46,163 nucleotides of DNA from CAYQMF01 sp964418595 (GTDB lineage: Bacteria > Planctomycetota > UBA1135 > UBA2386): NCBI GenBank assembly GCA_964418595.1, contig CAYQMF010000043.1, positions 1 to 46,163 of the forward strand, given 5' to 3'. Each line of letters begins with the position of its first letter. Position 1 is the stretch's first letter. The notes under the pieces are model-generated. The model worked only from the letters and a program-made list of their open reading frames with translations, had not been told where the DNA came from and made no database searches. Positions 1 to 8,072 of the stretch are shown in pieces. The translations under genes were made by a program, and so were the position numbers.

Positions 1-1
1 C

Positions 2-646
2 TTCGAGCTGCAGGCCAAGATCCTGCGCGTGCTGCAGGACCGCATCGTGTCGCCGCTGGGATCGTCGCGGCAGGTGAAGGTCGACGTGCGCATCCTCGCG
101 GCCACGCACCAGGACCTCGAGAAGCTCGTGCGCGAGAGCACGTTCCGCGAAGACCTCTACTACCGGCTGCGCGAACTCGAGATCCGGCTGCCGGCGCTGC
201 GCGAGCGGCGCGACGACATCCTCCTGCTCGCCGATCGCTTCCTGCGCGAGGCGGCGCGCGAGCTGGGCCTCGACCGCGTGCCGGAGCTGCACGGCGAGAC
301 GATCGAATGGATGATGGGGCACGATTGGCGCGGCAACATCCGCGAGCTGCGCCACCTCGTGCGCGGTGCCGCGCTGCGCGCAGCGGGAGGCCCGATCCTC
401 GTGTCGCACCTGGACCCGGTGCCCGCGGGCACGCGCGGGCTGGCGCGCGACGCCGACGACTTCGCGGCCGGCATCGCGCCCGCGGGCGCGACCTGGAAGG
501 AGCGGCTCGAGGCGACGGAGCGCGCCGCGCTCGAGGAGACGCTGCAGGCGGCGAACGGCAACCTCACCAAGGCGGCGGAGCTGTTCGGCGTGCCGCGCAC
601 CACCTACCGCGAGAAGCTCGTCAAGAACGGTCTGCTCAACGCGTGA
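2..646 (+). CDS. Sigma-54-dependent response regulator/activator, C-terminal part (5' truncated by window edge)
   Basis: This is the C-terminal part of a bacterial enhancer-binding protein that activates sigma-54 RNA polymerase. The reading frame is open from base 2, before any start codon, so the gene begins outside the window. Visible AAA+ signatures are the segment FELQAKILRVLQD, then DVRILAATHQDL (sensor I region), FREDLYYRL and LPALRERRDDI, and WRGNIRELRHL (the sensor II area, usually WPGNVREL). The last 45 residues form a Fis-type helix-turn-helix, with NGNLTKAAELFGVPRTTYREKL as the recognition part. The N-terminal sensory domain (often a receiver, GAF or FHA domain) cannot be seen. The gene converges with the Ser/Thr kinase gene, with only 10 bp between the stops. 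Family assignment is secure; the target genes are unknown. Confidence 0.93.
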   Translation, partial: FELQAKILRVLQDRIVSPLGSSRQVKVDVRILAATHQDLEKLVRESTFREDLYYRLRELEIRLPALRERRDDILLLADRFLREAARELGLDRVPELHGETIEWMMGHDWRGNIRELRHLVRGAALRAAGGPILVSHLDPVPAGTRGLARDADDFAAGIAPAGATWKERLEATERAALEETLQAANGNLTKAAELFGVPRTTYREKLVKNGLLNA

Positions 647-656
647 GCCATGGCCG

Positions 657-3600
657 TCAGCGCCCGAGCCGCTGCCGCCAAGTCGCGGCGGCCTCGGCCT
701 TGCCTTCGCTCGGAGCCGCGGCGTCCCAGGCGGTGAGGATCGCGACCATCTCCTGCACGGCGCGCTGCGTGCGGCGGTGCGTCGCTCCGACATCGGCGAC
801 GAGGACGGTGTGTGCGCGCAGCGCGAAGCGCTCGGCATCCGCCCAATGACCGAGCCGGCGCTCGGTCTCGGCGCGACACAACAGGACGTCGGCGTCGTCC
901 GATGTGTCGGGGCTCGGCAAGCGCGGGTCGATGCGCGCGGTGAGTTCGGCGACGGCAGCGGCGTCACCGGCGCCGGCCAACGAGCAGGCGAGGCGGGCCT
1001 CCGCGATCAGGACGCGCGGGCTGTCCTTGCCGTAGCTCCTGGTCAGCACCGGCACGGCGGCGCGGAAGCGCGCGGCGGCGGCGGCGAACTCACCCGCGTC
1101 GTGCTCCATCCGCGCCAGCGCCGTCCCCACGGTGACGGTGCCCGTGTTGTCCTCGCCCCACACCTTCGCGAGGATGCGGTGCGACTCCACGAGCAGACCA
1201 CGGCGGCGCTCCGTCTCTTCGCCGGCGTCGAGCGCCTGCGCGAGATCCGACAGGGAGATCGCGAGGTCCGGGCTGTCGTCGCCGAGCACGCGGCGCCGGG
1301 CATCGATGACGGCGGTGAAGGTCTGCTCGGCGGCAGCGCGGTCGCCCATGTCCCGCTGCGTGCGTCCGAGGTTGTTGCGCGCGAGCAGCGTGCTGGCGTG
1401 ATCCTCGCCCTTGATCGAGCGGTACAGCTCGACCACCCGGAGCTGGGCGGGCACCGCTTCCGCGTACTTCCCCAGCTTGGCCAGCATCACCGCGAGGTTG
1501 TTGGTCGCTGACGCGATGTCCGCGGGTGCGCTCGCCGTCGTCTCGTGGATCGCCAGCGCTTCGCGGTAGAGCTGCTCGGCGTCGTCCATCTTGTCGCGCG
1601 CCTGCAGCACGAGCGCGAGACCGGTGCAGGCGTACGCGGTGTCGCGGTTGTTCGAACCCTTCGCCTCCCGCTGGATCGCGAGGCCTTCCCGGGCCGAAGC
1701 CTCGGCCTCGGCCAGGGACCCCGTCATGCGTTGCGCGGTCGCGAGACCCTGGAGGGCCATCGACGTGTTGGCATGGCGATCGCCGTACGTGCGCCGCGAC
1801 GCGGCCACGGCCTCCGTGAACATCGGCAGGGCCGTCGGCCACGCGCCGCGTGTGCCCAGGAGCTGGGCCAGGTTGGTGCGAGTCGTGATCGTGTCGGGGT
1901 GCAACGGGCCGAGGAGATCGACTTCGAGGGCGAGCGCGCGCCGGTAGTGATCCTCCGCCTTCGCCATCTCGCCGCGATGGTGGTACAGGTTGGCAAGGCT
2001 GTTGAGGCTCACGGCCACGGATTGATGGCGGTCGCCGAGCAGCCGCTCGCGCATCGCGAGGCCTGCGAGCAGCATCGGCTCCGCCTCGTCGTAGCGTCCC
2101 AGCTCGACACGCACGTTGGCGAGATCGGTCAGTGACTGCGCGACGTCGGCGTGGTCGCCCGGGTGGATCTGCTCGCGCATCGACAGCGCGCGCTGGTACA
2201 GCGGTTCCGCGTCGCCGATCCGGCCCGAGAGCCAGCGCAACAAGCCGAGATTGGCGAGCGTCGTGGCCACCTCGGCGGCCACTGGCTCCGCCAGCCCAGC
2301 CTGGATCTCCTGGGCAGCGAGCAGGTGCTTCTCGGCATCCTCGAACCTCGCGAGCGCCGTGTAGGTGCCGCCCAAGGTCGTGCGGATCGACGCCTCGACC
2401 TCCGGCTGGCTGCGCAGTTCGGCGCCGATCCGGGCCTCGGCGCTGGCGAGGATCTCGAGGAGCATGGTCGTGTCGCGACCGACCGCGATCGACGGTCCGG
2501 CCGCTTCGATCGTCCTGGTGAGGAAGCGCGCGCTCTCGGCGTTCTTCGCCGCCTCGATCTGGGCGTCCGCCCGCGCGCGGTTGGCGCGCAGGTACATCAC
2601 GCTGCTGACGATGGTCGCGCCCGCGAGCACCACCAGCATCGCGCCCGCCATCGCGAACGCCGCGCGATGCCGCTGGAACATCTTCCGGAGCTGGTAGGCG
2701 GCGCTCGGCGCGCGGGCGAGGATCGGCTGCGAGGTGAGGAAGCGTTCGACGTCCTCGGCGAGCGCCTGGGCGCTGCCGTAGCGCCGGTCGACTTCCTTGG
2801 CGAGCGCCTTCTGCACGATGGTGTCGAGGTCGGCGTCGAGCTTGAAGTGCGTGGTCGTCGAGCGGTGCAGCGGTGGCGGCGTCACCTCGCAGATCACTCG
2901 CAGCACCTCGGCGATGGCGGCGTGCTCGATCGCGTACGGCCGCACGCCCGCGAGCATCTCGTACAGGATCACGCCCAACGAGTACACGTCGGTGCGCACG
3001 TCGATCTCGTCGCCCTGCCCGCGCGCCTGCTCCGGGCTCATGTAGGGAAGCGTGCCCTTGATCACGCCGACCTCCGTCACCAGCGACGCGGCGTTGCGGT
3101 CGGCGTCGACGATGCGGGCCAGCCCGAAGTCGAGGATCTTGATCTCCGGCAGCGACTCGTGCGTGTCGGTTGCCGAGTCGGCCGGTGCATCGGCGACCAG
3201 GATGTTGCCGGGCTTGAGGTCGCGGTGGATGACCCCACGCTGGTGCGCGTAGTGCACGGCCGCCGAGATCGTCGCGAACATGCGCAGGCGCGCGCGCAGC
3301 TCCTTGTCGCCGACGAGCGGCGGCCGCGCACGCAGGTGCGCATCCAGGGTCTTGCCCCGCACCAACTCCATCGCGAACCACGGGCGGCCCTCCTCCGTGC
3401 GGCCGGTCTCGTAGACCGCGGCGATGTTCGGATGGCGCAGGCGCGCCAGCGCCTCCGCTTCGCGCTCGAACATGCGCACCTGCACGGGGTCGAGGAACTC
3501 GGCGTCGCGCACGAGCTTGAGCGCGACGCGCCGGCGCGGGGTCTGCTGCTGGGCCTCGTACACGATGCCCATGCCGCCGCGGCCGATCAGGCCCTCGATC

Positions 3601-3860
3601 GTGAAGCCGCCGATCCGCTTGGGCATGGGGCTGCCGGGGAGATCTTCGGCAGCGGCCTGCACCGCGCCGAGCACGCCGGCGAAGGCGGCCGACCCGGTCG
3701 GACCGTGGACGTCCTCCACGAGCAGCGCGCGCACCGCGGCGAGCACTTCGGGATCGTCGGCGGCCTCGCGGGCAACGAAGGCGTCGCGCTCCGCGACGGG
3801 GAGCTGGCAGGCGGCGTCGAACAGCGCCTCGACGCGGCGGAACTGGTCGGGGGTCGTCAT
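657..3860 (-). CDS. Transmembrane Ser/Thr protein kinase with C-terminal TPR repeats
   Basis: A Hanks-type protein kinase of 1067 residues. The kinase domain (about residues 85-365) has the glycine loop GRGGMG near 91, the lysine in VALKL near 115, the catalytic loop HRDLKPGN near 211, DFGLA near 243 and the APE-equivalent SPEQA. One hydrophobic helix (about 390-413, AMAGAMLVVLAGATIVSSV) crosses the membrane. The rest (about 480-1000) is a long kinesin-light-chain-like array of TPRs with repeated LxxLxxxLGP/GDxHPDT-type units, presumably extracytoplasmic and protein-binding. I chose the ATG at 3860 because it overlaps the TGA of the upstream sigma factor (ATGA), which implies translational coupling. 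Sigma factor/kinase pairs of this kind are common in planctomycetes. Inference: the kinase regulates, or is regulated with, that sigma factor. Confidence 0.93.
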   Translation of the reverse strand: MTTPDQFRRVEALFDAACQLPVAERDAFVAREAADDPEVLAAVRALLVEDVHGPTGSAAFAGVLGAVQAAAEDLPGSPMPKRIGGFTIEGLIGRGGMGIVYEAQQQTPRRRVALKLVRDAEFLDPVQVRMFEREAEALARLRHPNIAAVYETGRTEEGRPWFAMELVRGKTLDAHLRARPPLVGDKELRARLRMFATISAAVHYAHQRGVIHRDLKPGNILVADAPADSATDTHESLPEIKILDFGLARIVDADRNAASLVTEVGVIKGTLPYMSPEQARGQGDEIDVRTDVYSLGVILYEMLAGVRPYAIEHAAIAEVLRVICEVTPPPLHRSTTTHFKLDADLDTIVQKALAKEVDRRYGSAQALAEDVERFLTSQPILARAPSAAYQLRKMFQRHRAAFAMAGAMLVVLAGATIVSSVMYLRANRARADAQIEAAKNAESARFLTRTIEAAGPSIAVGRDTTMLLEILASAEARIGAELRSQPEVEASIRTTLGGTYTALARFEDAEKHLLAAQEIQAGLAEPVAAEVATTLANLGLLRWLSGRIGDAEPLYQRALSMREQIHPGDHADVAQSLTDLANVRVELGRYDEAEPMLLAGLAMRERLLGDRHQSVAVSLNSLANLYHHRGEMAKAEDHYRRALALEVDLLGPLHPDTITTRTNLAQLLGTRGAWPTALPMFTEAVAASRRTYGDRHANTSMALQGLATAQRMTGSLAEAEASAREGLAIQREAKGSNNRDTAYACTGLALVLQARDKMDDAEQLYREALAIHETTASAPADIASATNNLAVMLAKLGKYAEAVPAQLRVVELYRSIKGEDHASTLLARNNLGRTQRDMGDRAAAEQTFTAVIDARRRVLGDDSPDLAISLSDLAQALDAGEETERRRGLLVESHRILAKVWGEDNTGTVTVGTALARMEHDAGEFAAAAARFRAAVPVLTRSYGKDSPRVLIAEARLACSLAGAGDAAAVAELTARIDPRLPSPDTSDDADVLLCRAETERRLGHWADAERFALRAHTVLVADVGATHRRTQRAVQEMVAILTAWDAAAPSEGKAEAAATWRQRLGR

Positions 3861-4405
3861 GCCGGGTCCGTGCGCAGGCGCTGCGCGAGCCACGCACGCG
3901 TCATCCGCCACTGGCGCGTGGCCTCGGCGCGCGACATCGAGAGCGCGTCGGCGGCCTCGGTCTCGGTCAGGCCGGCGAAGAAACGCAGCTCGACGAGCTG
4001 CGCCTTGGTGGGGTTGAGCCGCGCGAGTTCCTCGAGCGCCTCGTCGAGCGCCAGCACCTCGAACCCGCTGCTCGGCGGCGCCCCGGCGACGTCGGTGAGC
4101 GAGACACGCTCGCGTCCACCGCCGTGGCGCTCGGCGAGCTTGCTGCGGGCATGGTCGACGAGGATCTGGCGCATGACGCGGGACACGAGCGCGGCGAAGT
4201 GCGCGCGATCGCGGATCACGCCCTCCTTGCCCGAGGCGAGCTTGAGGAACGCCTCGTTGACCAGCGCCGTGGGCTGCAGCGTGTGCCCGCGGTCGCGGGC
4301 CAGATGCCGGCGCGCCAGTTCACGCAGGTCCGAGTACATCGCGCCCACGAGGTCCTTCGGATCGCTCAACGGGTTCGTTCGATCCTGATCGGAGCCTGCG
4401 GTCAC
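3857..4405 (-). CDS. ECF-type RNA polymerase sigma factor
   Basis: A sigma-70 family protein of about 182 residues, resembling the planctomycete/acidobacterial ECF subfamily (TIGR02999-like). Region 2 is visible as LVNEAFLKLASG followed by RAHFAALVSRVMRQILVDHARSK. Region 4 is LNPTKAQLVELRFFAGLTETEAADALSMS followed by a helix-turn-helix ending RAWLAQRL. There is no anti-sigma factor next to it; instead its stop overlaps the start of a TPR-containing Ser/Thr kinase, so phosphorylation or TPR binding may take that role (inference). The start is uncertain: GTG at 4405 gives a compact protein, while GTG at 4432 would add nine residues. Neither has a clear ribosome-binding site. The SnoaL-like gene lies 37 bp upstream on the same strand and may be co-transcribed. 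Confidence 0.9.
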   Translation of the reverse strand: MTAGSDQDRTNPLSDPKDLVGAMYSDLRELARRHLARDRGHTLQPTALVNEAFLKLASGKEGVIRDRAHFAALVSRVMRQILVDHARSKLAERHGGGRERVSLTDVAGAPPSSGFEVLALDEALEELARLNPTKAQLVELRFFAGLTETEAADALSMSRAEATRQWRMTRAWLAQRLRTDPA

Positions 4406-4409
4406 GCGC

Positions 4410-4424
4410 GGGAGTCTAGCGTCG
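4410..4424 (-). promoter_or_regulatory. Shared 15-base motif upstream of the sigma factor, possible -10 region
   Basis: On the minus strand this reads CGACGCTAGACTCCC and ends five bases before the GTG at 4405. An identical 15-mer lies upstream of the helicase gene at 12601-12615. TAGACT could act as a -10 hexamer (four of six matches to TATAAT), which would give a nearly leaderless mRNA here. I see no good -35 box. The function is inferred only. Confidence 0.3.
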
Positions 4425-4442
4425 AGGGCCACCGCGAAACGA

Positions 4443-5384
4443 TCAGCGCACCGGTGCGGCGCCGACCTGCTCGAGGAGGCGGCTGCGATCCCACTCGACC
4501 CAGATCTCGGAGACCTTGCCGTTCTTCGAGCGGCTCAGGCTCATCCCGGCGATGTCGACCGGCTTGCCGGTCGGCGCGACGCCGAGGAACTCACCCCGGT
4601 GCGTGCCCCGGAACGACCAGCGCATCACCAGCGTGTCGCCGGCGACCACGGTCTCGTGGATCTCGAACTTCAGGTCGGGCAGCGCGGCGCGGAAGGCCCT
4701 CGCCCGCTTCTCGGCGGCCGCCACGCCGCGCTCGACCGTGCGGCCCTGGATCGCCGGCACGTGCATCACGTAGTCGTCGCTCACGATCTCCGCGAGCGCT
4801 TTGTAGTCGCCCTTGCCGTACACATCCTGCAGCAGGCGATGGGCGCTGGCGATCATGGCGTCCTTCGGATCCGGCATCGCCTCGGCGCCGAGCTGGCGCA
4901 GGACGTCGAGCGTGTCCCACGAGCAGCGTTCGCTGGCGATCCTGCCGTCGGCGCCGATGGTGAACACCGAAGTGCCGGCGTGCGCGAGCTTGCGCCCCTT
5001 GGCGCCGGGGATGTCGGTGCCGGCGTAGGTGCCGCTGAAGGCCCAGCCCAGGGTCACGAGGTTGCCCTGGCTGGACACGCTCCTCACCTTCGCGGTGACG
5101 TCGGTGAAGTCGGCGCGCAGCGCGCGCACGGAGTCCTTCAGAGCCGCCCGGCTCTGCGGGCTGTCGGCGGGCGTTGGCCCGCTGCACGTGTAGGTCTCGG
5201 CCACGAGCTCGTCGATCAGCTCGAGCTGGCCGGCGCCGTAGACCTCGTCGCACAGGCGGCGGACCGCGACCTCGCCGGCGTTGGAAGTGGCCTTGGCGCC
5301 CGGAGCCTGCGCGGGTGCGCCGGCAGCGGCGAGGGCGAGGGCCAGGGGGAGGAAGGTGGCGAGACGGGAAGGGCGCGGGGTCAT
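4443..5384 (-). CDS. Secreted protein with two SnoaL-like (ester cyclase type) domains
   Basis: A 313-residue protein with an N-terminal signal peptide (RPSRLATFLPLALALAAAGAPAQA). Two tandem alpha+beta-barrel domains of the SnoaL/ester-cyclase group follow, at about residues 35-160 and 170-305. Each copy has the typical plan: an N-terminal helix (RRLCDEVYGAGQLELIDELVAETY; HRLLQDVYGKGDYKALAEIVSDDY), a central VRALRADFTDV or FRAALPDLKFEI strand region, and a LGWAFSGTYAGTDI or MRWSFRGTHRGEFLG segment. The second copy ends with the EIWVEWD strand. The ATG at 5384 fits because the signal peptide begins there and GGAG lies about eight bases upstream; the open frame further upstream is not convincing. 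Substrate unknown. The gene is divergent from the metallophosphoesterase gene and sits upstream of the ECF sigma factor. Confidence 0.8.
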   Translation of the reverse strand: MTPRPSRLATFLPLALALAAAGAPAQAPGAKATSNAGEVAVRRLCDEVYGAGQLELIDELVAETYTCSGPTPADSPQSRAALKDSVRALRADFTDVTAKVRSVSSQGNLVTLGWAFSGTYAGTDIPGAKGRKLAHAGTSVFTIGADGRIASERCSWDTLDVLRQLGAEAMPDPKDAMIASAHRLLQDVYGKGDYKALAEIVSDDYVMHVPAIQGRTVERGVAAAEKRARAFRAALPDLKFEIHETVVAGDTLVMRWSFRGTHRGEFLGVAPTGKPVDIAGMSLSRSKNGKVSEIWVEWDRSRLLEQVGAAPVR

Positions 5385-5526
5385 GCGGGTGCTCCGTGGT
5401 GAGAGGGTGGCGATGCCGGGCATCGCGCTCGGGAAGGAACACGGCCGCCGCGCCCGCGCTGCGTCAGGATTCCGGCGGGCGACTGCCTTGGAGACGGGTC
5501 CTCGCCTCTCACCTATGCTCGCGCGG

Positions 5527-6411
5527 ATGAATCCGAAGCCCTCCGGCGCGACCCTGTACGTGGTCGGTGACGTCCACGGCCATTGGCGCGACGCCGACCG
5601 GCGCTTCCTCGAGAGCGCCGGCGCCGACCTCGCCATGTTCGTGGGCGACCTCGGCGACGAGGACGTGACGATGACGCAGCGCATCGCCGCCATCGAGTGC
5701 CGCAAGGTCGTGCTGCTCGGCAACCACGACGCGTGGCAGAGCTTCCAGCAGAAGCGGCCGAGCTCGAAGCTGACGCACATCCTCGCCGCGCTCGGCGACG
5801 ACCACCTCGCCTACGGCGTGCACGAGTGCTACGCGGGCGGGGTGTCGGTGATCGGCGCGCGCCCGTTCTCCTGGGGCGGCAAGAGCCTGCGCAGCCCGGA
5901 GCTGTACCGCGCGCTGTACGGCGTCGGCACGCACGCCGAGTCGGCGCAGAAGATCGTCGAGGCCGCGCGTCGCGCGGAGCACCGCGATCTCGTCGTGCTC
6001 TGCCACAACGGGCCGTTGGGCCTGTCGTGGGCGGCGCCGGACATCTGGGGCAAGGACTTCGGGCAGCCGGGGGGCGACTGGGGCGACGCCGACCTCGAAC
6101 TGGCGCTCGAACAGATCGCCGCGCTCGGCATGCGCGTGCGCGCGGTGATCGGCGGCCACATGCACGCGCGCCTCATGTATCCGCGCGGTGGCCAGCGCAC
6201 GCGCTTCGTGCGCCGCGACGGGACGCTCTTCTGCAACGCCGCCGTCGTGCCGCGCGTGGTGGGCGATGGCGACGCGCAGCTCGGTCACTTCTTGAAGCTG
6301 CGCCTGCAGGGCGGCCAGGTGATCGGCCAGGAAGAGGTCTGGGTCGACGCCGAGGCGCGGATCGTCCGCCAGACCGCGGCGGTGGCGGTCGAGTTGCCGC
6401 GCGCCTCGTGA
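5527..6411 (+). CDS. Metallophosphoesterase, TIGR04168-like
   Basis: A 294-residue calcineurin-like phosphoesterase. All metal-binding blocks are visible in order: GDVHGHW near residue 14, GDLGDED near 40, GNHDAW near 65, the histidine in LCHNGPLG near 160, and GGHMHARL near 215. The spacing and the GDLGDEDVxMTQRIAAIE and GNHDAWxS segments match what I recall of the cyanobacterial/plastid-type family TIGR04168, whose substrate is not established. I prefer the ATG at 5527; an in-frame ATG at 5515 would add four residues. CTATGCT just upstream could be part of a promoter. The stop overlaps the GTG start of the next gene (GTGA), so the two are translationally coupled. Cytoplasmic; no signal peptide. 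Confidence 0.88.
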   Translation: MNPKPSGATLYVVGDVHGHWRDADRRFLESAGADLAMFVGDLGDEDVTMTQRIAAIECRKVVLLGNHDAWQSFQQKRPSSKLTHILAALGDDHLAYGVHECYAGGVSVIGARPFSWGGKSLRSPELYRALYGVGTHAESAQKIVEAARRAEHRDLVVLCHNGPLGLSWAAPDIWGKDFGQPGGDWGDADLELALEQIAALGMRVRAVIGGHMHARLMYPRGGQRTRFVRRDGTLFCNAAVVPRVVGDGDAQLGHFLKLRLQGGQVIGQEEVWVDAEARIVRQTAAVAVELPRAS

Positions 6412-8072
6412 GACGCCGTCGCCGCCTCGCCCTGATCCTGCTCGGCACGCTCGGCGCGCTGGTCGCGCTCGAGGTGACGCTGCAGGTCGTGGCCTTCGCC
6501 CTGTGGCGGAGCGCGCAGGCGGGCGATCGCGGTGGCGTCGACACCGTGCTGTGCGTGGGGGACTCGTTCACGTACGGCCTGGGCGCGACCGCGGCGGCGG
6601 GCTCGTACCCGCGCCAACTGGAAGCCGCGTTGCGCGCGCTCGGCCAGGAACGCACCGTCGTCAACGGCGGCTGGCCGGGGCAGACCTCGCGCGAGATCCT
6701 CCTCAAGCTGCCGGAGCAGCTCGCGCGGCATCGCCCCAAGGTCGTGTGCATCCTCGCGGGGATGAACGATCCGTGGTCGCGCCCGGCGCGCGTGCGGGCG
6801 GAGGAGCTGCATGCGGAGGCGGCGCCGTTCCCGGTTCAGTTCCGGCTGCTGCGGCTCGGGCGCCTCATGGCCGACTGGTTCCGCCCGCGTGAGGAGGGCG
6901 ACCGTCCCTTCGTCGGCGTCTGGCATCAGGGCGACGACGAACTCGTGTTCGAGGCGAACGGGCGCCTGCGGCTCGGCAAGGACGAGCTGCGCTGGTTCGA
7001 GGACGACCAGCTCGGGCTGCAGGTCGTGATGCCCGACGGCGAGGTGGTGGCGATGCGCTGCCACGTCGCGGACGGGCGCCTCACCATCGGTGGCCGGCGC
7101 TTCGAGGGGACCTTCGATCGAGGGCCCGCCCCGCCGCCGTCGGCGGTCGTGCTCGGCGAGCGTGCGCTGGCGGCGCAGGACCTCGCCGCTGCGCGCGGGC
7201 ACTTCCTCGCCGCGCTCGCCGACCCCGCGTCGTCGGCGCGGGCGCGCGAGGGTCTCGTGCGCGTCGCGGTGGCGCAGGGCGACGACGCGGAGCGCGATGC
7301 GAGCCTCGTCGCGCTGCGCGGCGAGTTCGGGCGCGTCGCTGACCCGGCGACCGGCGCCTGTCTCGTGCAGGCGCTCGCGGTCGCCGGCGACGTCGGCGGC
7401 GCGCTCGCCACGGCGAAGGTCGTGCTCGACAAGGCGCCCGACAACCTGCGCACGTGGGAGGTGCTGCTCACGCATGGGCTCGCGAAGTCCCGGGCCGAAG
7501 TGCTGGCGCGCATGGACGAGGTGCTGGCCGCGGCACCCGCGGGCGTGGCGTGGCGACCGACGCTCCTGCAGATGCGCGCCAACGTGCGCCTGTCGAGCGA
7601 CCCCGACGGCGCGCTCGACGACTTCTTCGCGGCGTTCCTGCAGGACGGCAATGGCCCCTTCCTCGTGCGCCAGCTCGAGCTGGCCGCCGCAGCGCTGCCG
7701 CCGGCGCGCGTCGAGTCGGCGCTGGGGCGGCTTGCTGCCGGCGCCGCGGCCCGCGTGCGCGCGAGTCTCGCCGCGTCGGGAGAAGAAGGTGTCTTCGCGA
7801 TCCTGCGCGCCCACCTCGAGCACGCGGTCTCGCTGTGCAAGGCGGCGGGAGCCGACGTGGTCCTGGTCTCGTATCCGGAGCCGGAGCCGATGCGCGATCG
7901 GATCGTGTCGGCCGTGGCCGCGGGCACTGGCGTCCGCCACGTCGATCCACACGCGGCGTTTGCCGCGGCGTTGCGCCAGAGGGAGCGCGCGCAGGTCTTC
8001 ACGCACGACGGCCACTGCACCGACGTCGGGTACGGGATCCTGGCGCAGCAGGTCGCGGAGGCGCTGCGATGA
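6408..8072 (+). CDS. Membrane-anchored SGNH/GDSL hydrolase interrupted by a large repeat-like insert
   Basis: 554 residues starting at a GTG that overlaps the previous stop. The N-terminus has five arginines and then a hydrophobic helix (about residues 8-32), so it is anchored or exported. SGNH block I is VGDSFTYG near residue 50, block II glycine is in NGGWPGQT near 87, block III asparagine is in LAGMNDPW near 120, and the final Asp/His block is HDGHCTDVGYG near 530. Between blocks III and V lies an insert of about 340 residues: a strand-rich part (about 150-235), then an alanine-rich helical, TPR-like part (about 240-460). The enzyme would hydrolyse an ester or remove acetyl groups from an envelope or carbohydrate substrate; the actual substrate is unknown. 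The stop overlaps the dus-like start (ATGA). Confidence 0.8.
   Translation: MRRRRRLALILLGTLGALVALEVTLQVVAFALWRSAQAGDRGGVDTVLCVGDSFTYGLGATAAAGSYPRQLEAALRALGQERTVVNGGWPGQTSREILLKLPEQLARHRPKVVCILAGMNDPWSRPARVRAEELHAEAAPFPVQFRLLRLGRLMADWFRPREEGDRPFVGVWHQGDDELVFEANGRLRLGKDELRWFEDDQLGLQVVMPDGEVVAMRCHVADGRLTIGGRRFEGTFDRGPAPPPSAVVLGERALAAQDLAAARGHFLAALADPASSARAREGLVRVAVAQGDDAERDASLVALRGEFGRVADPATGACLVQALAVAGDVGGALATAKVVLDKAPDNLRTWEVLLTHGLAKSRAEVLARMDEVLAAAPAGVAWRPTLLQMRANVRLSSDPDGALDDFFAAFLQDGNGPFLVRQLELAAAALPPARVESALGRLAAGAAARVRASLAASGEEGVFAILRAHLEHAVSLCKAAGADVVLVSYPEPEPMRDRIVSAVAAGTGVRHVDPHAAFAAALRQRERAQVFTHDGHCTDVGYGILAQQVAEALR

Noticed and set aside
1645..1660. GTTCGAACCC, resembling a tRNA T-loop
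   Set aside because: Lies inside the TPR region of the kinase gene, with no acceptor stem or anticodon arm around it.
2151..4388. 745-codon plus-strand open frame opposite the kinase and sigma factor
   Set aside because: No domain, composition of a shadow frame, and fully covered by two clearly recognisable minus-strand genes.
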